Part shown: positions 60,901 through 64,000 of the stretch, in pieces
Layout of the letters: each line of letters begins with the position of its first letter
How positions within the stretch are numbered: position 1 is the first letter of the stretch
Assembly (NCBI GenBank): GCA_004194705.1
Contig: SADC01000501.1
Coordinates: forward strand, 1-64,000
Source of the DNA: Ditylenchus dipsaci
Lineage: Eukaryota > Nematoda > Chromadorea > Rhabditida > Anguinidae
DNA length: 64,000 nucleotides
Direction of reading: 5' to 3'
Program-made: the position numbers and the translations under genes
The notes under the pieces: generated by a model
What the model saw: the letters and a program-made list of their open reading frames with translations, nothing else
Databases searched by the model: none
Told to the model about the DNA's origin: nothing

Positions 60901-61327
60901 GACCTTCCCAAGCTATAGAAACAAAGGCTTGTGGAATTCGATACATCGCCCTAATTACATTTTCGGTTTTAAATACATTAATGTGTTGAGAAATACCATG
61001 GGTTCTGAAATGCAAGTGTGAAAACTATTCGATTTCCAGATTGCCCACTAAACACTTTTTAATTTTTATATAACCAAATCATTCCAGCACGTATCTTACT
61101 ATCGCAACGTTAAATTAATTTGTCACCTGCATATAAAGATTCATCAACACATCAGTTCTGGCACTCTGATCCTCTCCGGCACTTATCAGTTGTCTTGCAG
61201 ACTGGCCTCCATTCGATCCAGCCAGATGAAATGCTGACTGTGGTGATCTGATGATGCCTGGATCCACTGATGACACAGGAGTGCTCGAAGCAGTAGCCAG
61301 TTTGACAACAGCAACAAAATCCCGCAA
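39499..61327 (-). CDS. lin-14: lin-14 ortholog, heterochronic BEN-type transcription factor (12 exons seen, 5' end incomplete)
   Basis: Nuclear transcription factor that, in C. elegans, specifies early larval fates and is repressed by lin-4. Twelve minus-strand exons join with consistent splice phases (one exception, in exon 10): 61127-61327, 56365-56421, 54513-54673, 51928-52175, 46487-46776, 46324-46432, 44683-44735, 42400-43006, 41055-41180, 40852-41003, 40573-40655, 39499-39924. About 830 residues are visible. Most of the protein is low-complexity Ser/Asn/Gln; the conserved part is exons 9-12 (EKRRAASDDYVRIIRQQN, AEKRVFGSRLMSQTT, GDEEFWEYFREAMRKLAARC), a helical basic region of the BEN type assigned to LIN-14. 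It is longer than C. elegans LIN-14 (roughly 540 aa) because of poly-Q and Ser-rich exons. The lin-4/let-7 cluster in the 3' UTR independently supports the name. No initiator ATG was found; C. elegans lin-14 uses alternative first exons, so the start may lie upstream or outside the window. Confidence 0.85.
39955..40032. repeat. perfect 78-bp palindrome in lin-14 intron
   Basis: 39-bp arms with no spacer, centred on CAGCTG at 39991-39996 within the 648-nt last intron. Arm sequence: ATTTGAAAAGATTGAAATGG, then AATATTCAAACGATGACAG. No mismatch was found when checked base by base. Confidence 0.9.
40573..40655 (-). CDS. lin-14: lin-14 exon, BEN-like core
   Basis: Acceptor GTGGTTTAG, donor AAATTG|GTATGT. 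It encodes VCRKVLGNRVKGDEEFWEYF then REAMRKL. The W...F/C...R.KC spacing that continues into the next exon resembles the end of BEN domains. Confidence 0.85.
40852..41003 (-). CDS. lin-14: lin-14 exon with an apparent 1-nt frame break
   Basis: Canonical acceptor ATTTTTAG (51-nt intron upstream) and donor ACTACAG|GTATTT. The incoming frame reads LFRPLSEQQVVQQVMQSK, then hits a stop. The outgoing frame, which fits the next exon, reads YENVNVAETMAQLCKKLAEK then RVFGSRLMSQTT. The exon is 152 nt where phase requires 153. One extra A in the A5 run (plus strand 40949-40953) would restore it. Alternatively, an AG acceptor 20 nt further in (41003 to 40984) keeps one frame but loses the helix and uses a poor splice site. 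Confidence 0.75.
41055..41180 (-). CDS. lin-14: lin-14 exon, start of conserved DNA-binding region
   Basis: Acceptor TTTTTTGCAG, donor CCAT|GTAAGA. It encodes FTEKRRAASDDYVRIIRQQN, then LSEDCISKIT and IPVSQAFQVDP. High complexity and charged, unlike the upstream exons. The spacing of helices and the V-D-P fit the first half of a BEN fold. Confidence 0.85.
41311..41734. mobile_element. Family B MITE, 424 bp (lin-14 intron)
   Basis: Long near-perfect arms from CAGTCAAACCTCGATATAGT to its complement, TA at both flanks. Confidence 0.9.
42400..43006 (-). CDS. lin-14: lin-14 poly-Q exon, 607 nt
   Basis: Largest exon. Acceptor CATTTTTAG, donor GCTACAG|GTATGT. It encodes about 202 residues that are highly Gln-rich (for example MISPQQQQLNASLHQQF and a run of nine Gln coded by mixed CAA/CAG), with Ala/Leu-rich helical pieces such as AAAAHLLSLPNMQGS. 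Mixed Gln codons suggest a selected protein feature rather than a pure CAG repeat. Typical of transcription-factor activation regions. Confidence 0.85.
43252..43322 (+). repeat. tRNA-like sequence in lin-14 intron
   Basis: TTGGCTCAGTGGATAAGCG fits an A box/D arm; a weak GGTTCAGTTG follows about 50 nt on. Probably a SINE head. Confidence 0.4.
43586..44192. mobile_element. Nested foldbacks, family G inside (lin-14 intron)
   Basis: Outer arms share AATGGCGCCTAATTTTTAAA and its complement. Inner family G element 43824-44020 is a near-perfect hairpin (TTTAAGGGACCATAGCC / GGCTATGGTCCTTTAAA, GAATTTCAAATGTTTGAATT). Confidence 0.8.
44591..44666. mobile_element. Short family B-like hairpin (lin-14 intron)
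   Basis: CAGTCAAACCCCTTGAACCC ... GTTCAAAAGGTTTGACT, 76 bp, beside the 53-nt exon. Confidence 0.65.
44683..44735 (-). CDS. lin-14: lin-14 micro-exon, 53 nt
   Basis: Acceptor TTTGTAGTAG, donor AATCAA|GTAAGT. It completes a Gly codon and encodes IDGASETSSSASSTNNQ. The phases (1 in, 0 out) fit both neighbours. It is too short to stand out as an ORF. Confidence 0.7.
45510..45695. mobile_element. Family B MITE, 186 bp (lin-14 intron)
   Basis: CAGTCGAACCTCGATTTAGT ... CTAAATCGAGGTTTGACTG, TA at both flanks; interior repeats of GATTTAGTGGCAC. Confidence 0.85.
46324..46432 (-). CDS. lin-14: lin-14 exon, 109 nt
   Basis: Acceptor ATTTTCAG, donor AACAAG|GTATAT. It encodes AATALQQHQNNNGVRSSNGT and continues Asn/His-rich to GISFKQ. 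Ends in phase 1. Confidence 0.75.
46487..46776 (-). CDS. lin-14: lin-14 exon, 290 nt
   Basis: Acceptor CCCATTTCAG, donor GTTCAG|GTTCGG. It encodes NPQHLLPWLISNGLLSMNNS followed by Ser/Thr-rich sequence with amphipathic pieces such as MRLLEQMSPSMLEAALMGTG, ending SRFADLVQ. Phase 0 into the next exon across a 54-nt intron. Confidence 0.8.
47234..48950. mobile_element. Harbinger-like 1.7-kb foldback in lin-14 intron, TAA duplication
   Basis: TIR AGCTACGTTCACATACTGCG / CGCAGTATGTGAACGTAGCT; TAA at 47231-47233 and 48951-48953, as in PIF/Harbinger. The left subterminal part is a satellite-like series of GTTCACATA and CTCCGACTCC units (47240-47470, 47690-47790). Near-identical 465-bp arms lie at 47863-48327 and 48445-48910 around a 117-bp loop. 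No transposase frame. Confidence 0.8.
49698..50202. mobile_element. Family F foldback, 505 bp, 8-bp duplication GAAAGCAC (lin-14 intron)
   Basis: Near-perfect arms starting GGCTCTATATGTGTTCGTGG; GAAAGCAC at 49690-49697 and 50203-50210. The arms include GGTCGGCCGAAGGCGGCC and CCTTGGTCCCCCCTGTTG. Confidence 0.9.
50728..51121. repeat. Foldback with tRNA-like sequence in both arms (lin-14 intron)
   Basis: Arms share AAGGTATGCA, GTCCACTTGGAT and AACGTGATTTTA inverted. Each arm end carries a B-box-like GGTTCGAATCC (51081-51091) or its complement (50745-50756), so it looks like an inverted pair of tRNA-derived repeats. Confidence 0.6.
51175..51560. repeat. Further tRNA-like B boxes
   Basis: GGTTTCGAATCCCTC near 51184 (plus) and AGGATTCGAACATG near 51531 (minus), each inside otherwise unannotated intron sequence. 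Confidence 0.35.
51928..52175 (-). CDS. lin-14: lin-14 exon, 248 nt
   Basis: Acceptor TTTGTTGCAG, donor AATT|GTAAGTG. It starts EVEDLRRMICQFLGTNRSQS, a short charged helical segment that may be conserved, then Ser/Thr/Asn-rich sequence with a QSPPPPPP proline run. It ends in phase 1, matching the next exon. Confidence 0.8.
52255..52483. mobile_element. Foldback element (lin-14 intron)
   Basis: Ends TTTGGTTCACGAAAAAGCTG / CAGCTTTTTCGTGAACCAAA with repeated TCGTGGCATATTTCAGC; target duplication unclear. Confidence 0.7.
52858..53100. mobile_element. Family A MITE, 243 bp (lin-14 intron)
   Basis: CCGTATTCACTCTATTTATC ... TTAAAAGAGTGAATACGG, TA on both sides. Confidence 0.85.
53655..53880. mobile_element. 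Family I foldback, diverged (lin-14 intron)
   Basis: CAGGGCTACCAGATGAGTTA ... GAGCTCATTTGGTAGCCCT...CCTGAGCTAC; same arrangement as at 55.3 kb. Confidence 0.65.
54513..54673 (-). CDS. lin-14: lin-14 exon, 161 nt
   Basis: Acceptor TTTTAAG and donor AAGAG|GTGAGT. It begins ENGTGGNTNDSRAVSSAGS and is Ser/Asn/Val-rich, ending SCSGCRELKR in phase 2, which fits the next exon (A|GAA GTG GAG). Confidence 0.75.
55182..55467. mobile_element. Family I foldback (lin-14 intron)
   Basis: CAGGGCTACCAGATGAGC facing its complement, arms including CCTTCAAAAAATTGAGATAA; flanks continue palindromic (TTGTAGCTAAGATT). Confidence 0.75.
55568..55850. mobile_element. Foldback MITE made of CGGTTAACCGG-type repeats (lin-14 intron), 8-bp duplication
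   Basis: TIR TAGAGTAGTTCAC / GTGAACTACTCTA; CTTAAAAA at 55560-55567 and 55851-55858. The interior is many copies of CCGGTTTTCGGTTAACCGG variants. Confidence 0.85.
56365..56421 (-). CDS. lin-14: lin-14 exon, 57 nt
   Basis: Acceptor CATTTTCAG and donor AAG|GTATTA frame 19 codons (QLKAATGTSGGQTTHWPMK). Phase 0 at both ends. It is separated from the upstream exon by a 4.7-kb intron. Confidence 0.65.
57331..58011. mobile_element. Degenerate family B-like foldback (lin-14 intron)
   Basis: CAGTCGAGTCTCTTACTATA ... TTATAGAAGGAATCGACTG with inverted interior (CTCAAGCTACCTCACAATTA against a diverged complement near 57760). Confidence 0.5.
59097..59329. mobile_element. Family A MITE, 233 bp (lin-14 intron)
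   Basis: CCGTATTTCCTCTCATAAGC ... CTTATTAGAGGAAATACGG, TA on both sides. Confidence 0.85.
61127..61327 (-). CDS. lin-14: lin-14 most upstream exon recognised (upper boundary uncertain)
   Basis: Open frame of about 66 codons ending at a CAG|GTGACA donor (lower edge 61127). It reads SSVDPGIIRSPQSAFHLAGS, then a Gln/Ser-containing stretch ending in VLMNLYMQ. The next exon joins in phase 0. There is no convincing initiator Met, and an in-frame stop lies just upstream of 61327, so either an upstream exon splices into this one (possibly at an internal AG near 61290) or the true start is elsewhere. The coding bias matches the downstream exons. Confidence 0.6.
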
Positions 61328-61329
61328 TA

Positions 61330-63660
61330 TTCAAATAGTAACTATATAACACCACTCAGTAGCAGCAGGAGCATAAAAAGAGAAGAAGAAGCAAATAGCA
61401 AAACTATCGGGAAATGCGCCAAAGGGTCGTTGGTGTTAGTGGTGTATGCACTAGTCAGCAAAAAGACCACTGGACACAACAGCAGCAATAGCAGGGCAAA
61501 CGACCTCTTCCCCTGCAAACTAAAACCAGCCGTTGAAATTGTTTGACCAGCACCAGAACATTTTTATATCACACACACGCTCGCTGGCGAAAAAGAAAGA
61601 ATAAAGAGAAAAAAAAATCCATGGCAAGCTGGTTGTCAGGCTCCATTTGCTCACTCTGCTCCAACTTCCAAGTGGACAACCCGTTTTTCTCTGGCTCTCT
61701 TTCCGCTGCTTCAAAACCAAATTGAAATTTTGCAGTTGAAAAAGAAGAAGGGAGGGGAGCAAAAGGGAAAAGAAAAAGCAGAGTGGACGCTGGTCATTTG
61801 ACTAAAATTTTCTGCAACCCATCAAGTCTCATGAGCCGTCCCTCCAGCCACTCTCCTCTGTGGCGCTCCTTTTTCTGAATATTTTTCGTTTTCTCCTGCT
61901 TCTCCCACTCTTTTTTACGCAATATTTTAGGAGGAGAGGAAAAGGAAAAGTGACCACTGCTGACCACTACCTCTCTGTGTGTCTGCTCTCCATCTCCCCT
62001 CCAGCTGGCAGTTGACCAGCCACCAGAACTTTCTGCAGCCCATCGACCAGCCGGCTGGCAGCAGCCAATACCCACTCATAAAAATGAAGAAGAGAGCAGA
62101 CGAAGTAGAAAGACGAGTAGCGTAACCAAGGGAAGCCGGCTGAATGTTCTTTGTACGTTGGGGCAGTTCTCCTAGTGTGGGGATGGTGGTATGCATAAAA
62201 TATATTGGTGATGCCTTTCTGCTCGCCCTCCTGCTATATAATAAAACGACTGAGTGAGGGTTGGCTGCCTTCGAAGCTGGTTGATGGCTTGCAGAAAATT
62301 GGGTGGTCATTTCCTTTCTACTATTTTTCTTTTTCCTCTCCTTTTCAATTTTACATTTGGTGGGATGGTTAAGAGAGTAGGCTGTCCAGTTCCAATGTTT
62401 CTGGCTGGAGACAGCCGGTCGGAGGCAGAGGGGCACTGGCTCGCTGGATGATGAAAACAGGGAATGACCAATACTTTGCTCCTTTCGTTTTCTATGTGCT
62501 TGATGTAGAATAGAGAGTAACAGGGATGGAAATGCAAGGGTTTTGGTCTTCCCTCCTATTTTCTGCTGCTGCTTTGCTGTTTCTACGACTGCTTCTGCTG
62601 CTATATTATGTGTATATTTTATTTCGGAAAGAGCTTTTGCAGGAAAGATGCAGAAACATTTTTCTGCTGCTTTGTAGAAGCTGGGAAAAGGGGTCGATCA
62701 GTGAAATGAAAGTTTTGAATATAAATTGAAAATGTACGAGAATTTTTTTTACAAAATAAGAGAATGGAAGTTAGAAAAGAGAATGGAAATCCCTAAAACT
62801 GAAACAGAAAATTAACACAAAGGATATTTCTGCCACCTTTGAATTTCCTTGTGGGGACAACATGAATTTGAAGTGCAGCAAAAAATATTCATGCCATCTT
62901 TCTTTAAAATAAGCTTCCACTTATCAGGACCGGCAAAATGCTGATTTATGCAGATGATTGCAATGACACACGGCTCGTGAAAATTTAAATTTTATAGCAT
63001 AAGCAATCTTCCTTACCAAGACCAACTCCCGAAAAGTTAGTGATTTTTTTCTTTATTCTTCACTGGTTGCAAATTTTTCTTGCCGCTGTGACTATCGTAG
63101 TGTTTGGTCTTGAAAAATTCCCCGTAATATATGGGGTAAAAAGTAGATCCCTGTGTTACTATTTATTTTGCATGCCTTTATGGATACGAATTAAAAACAA
63201 AAAAAGTAAGTCTAAAGCAAAAATTAACACTGAAAAGTCTGAACGTGCCGAACTATGCATTTAGTGCAGAATTTCATGCTGAACACAATAGCAGAAAAAC
63301 TTCCGGAAAAGAATGGATTCCGACGGGTAAAACAGCATTTGAAAATAGGCAATTTTCTCCTATTCCCACCCACTTGGAATTGGAGCAAAATGTGAATGGT
63401 GCTCGTGATCGGAGCTTTATTTTGTTCACAAGCTTGTATCTGGATGATTACAATTTCGCGGAAGATTTTCAATCTTTCGTCTGGAAGCAAGTTTCCCAAA
63501 ACTCTCAATTTTAACCACAAAATGGTCCTAAACATGTCATATCTCCGTTCAACTCCATTATGCTTGGTCGATATACGTAAAAAAATTCAAGAGCTACAAG
63601 ATTGGCCAAAAATCAACACATAAATTCAACAAATTCACTCCAAAATGACTCAAATAGAAA
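61330..63660 (-). other. Upstream region of lin-14, no exon identified
   Basis: 61.4-62.7 kb is pyrimidine/purine-biased and less AT-rich, with CTGCTG-type words and a TATATAA at about 62233. The 169-codon minus-strand frame (61927-62436) is low complexity and basic, with no conserved text. It may be promoter or 5' UTR sequence; not proven. Confidence 0.3.
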
Positions 63661-63669
63661 TGTACCACC

Positions 63670-63780
63670 AAATGTGAGAATTTGGCCGCCTTTTTTATTT
63701 TTTTGGCCGCCTTTTTTGAATTTCAAATTAAAAAATAGAATTTGGCCGCCTTTTTTTAAAAATTGGCCGCCTTTTTTTCT
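63670..63780. repeat. Four TTGGCCGCCTTTTTT units
   Basis: Copies near 63683, 63703, 63741 and 63763. Possibly a tiny repeat; no TIR found. Confidence 0.5.
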
Positions 63781-64000
63781 TGTCAATTCCTGTTTTTCAA
63801 ACTTTAGCTTCAATTTGATGGTAATTTTGCTCTTTATGATAGCAAAATGAAAGCGCAGAATCTGGGCTACGTACTGGTATAAAAAAAGGGTGAACTTATA
63901 GGAAAAAGTTAGAAATATAATCAAAAACACCCAGAGGGATATTTCGGCCTCTATCTGCTAAATGGTTTTTGTGTAATTTGAACGTTTTTTGAATTACAGC

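Larger units (their letters stand above)
56422..61126 (-). other. Large 5' intron of lin-14
   Basis: 4.7 kb with only two clear MITEs (57331-58011, 59097-59329). The frames near 58119-58612 and 59359-59838 have no recognisable product. The relative scarcity of repeats here makes it the likeliest place for intronic regulatory DNA or an alternative first exon. Confidence 0.4.

Noticed and set aside
61927..62436. 169-codon minus-strand frame near the lin-14 5' end
   Set aside because: Low-complexity basic/Ser text with no conserved block, no splice phase fit; length explained by locally lower AT content.
63613..63930. 105-codon minus-strand frame with KKGGQ repeats
   Set aside because: Translation of the TTGGCCGCCTTTTTT repeat cluster.
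1..64000. CRISPR array, bacterial operon or prophage
   Set aside because: No spaced direct repeats of the right kind, no ribosome binding sites, spliced genes present: this is eukaryotic DNA.

Overview
The window looks like nematode nuclear DNA. It is AT-rich, has no bacterial operons, and carries very short introns (41, 43, 51 and 54 nt with GT...AG ends) beside introns swollen by small DNA transposons. The main gene, on the minus strand from about 61.3 kb down to 39.5 kb, is read here as an ortholog of the heterochronic regulator lin-14. Twelve exons with consistent phases encode a Gln/Ser/Asn-rich protein ending in a basic, BEN-like DNA-binding region. The proposed 3' UTR (about 39.5 down to 37.2 kb) carries a tight cluster of three lin-4-type target elements and one let-7-type element. 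LIN-14 is, as far as I know, nematode-restricted, so gene and microRNA sites support each other.

Layout. 0-9.5 kb: repeats, nested MITEs and foldbacks, with no convincing gene. 9.7-15.4 kb: minus-strand decayed coding DNA with two PD-(D/E)XK nuclease-like segments; one (12.6-13.5 kb) keeps its catalytic residues in an open frame. 15.5-19.3 kb: tandem duplication, MITEs, AT-rich spacer. 19.3-22.2 kb: a DNA transposon with a multi-exon plus-strand gene broken by frameshifts. 22.5-34 kb: dense repeats, including a large inverted repeat (25.95-30.92 kb) whose two arms differ by clean transposon insertions. 34.56-35.14 kb: a complete small three-exon gene for a secreted or membrane-tethered thioredoxin-fold protein lacking the CxxC. 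35.2-37.2 kb: repeats. 37.2-61.3 kb: lin-14. 61.3-64 kb: probable upstream region of lin-14, with no start exon found.

Repeat families that recur: (A) CCGTATTT...AAATACGG MITEs with TA duplications; (B) CAGTCAAACCTCGAT... pogo/Tc-type MITEs with TA duplications; (C) a hairpin unit, also found at the centre of larger foldbacks; (D/E) a composite of a palindromic block and a block with a tRNA-like B box; (F and relatives) foldbacks with perfect 8-bp target duplications, hAT-like; (G) TTTAAAGGACCAT foldbacks; (I) CAGGGCTACCA foldbacks; and one 1.7-kb Harbinger-like element with a TAA duplication. Several lie in lin-14 introns and its 3' UTR, so the primary transcript would contain many strong hairpins.

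Limits: family assignments come from reading motifs by eye. No database search was possible, and the lin-14 5' end and exact poly(A) site are not resolved.
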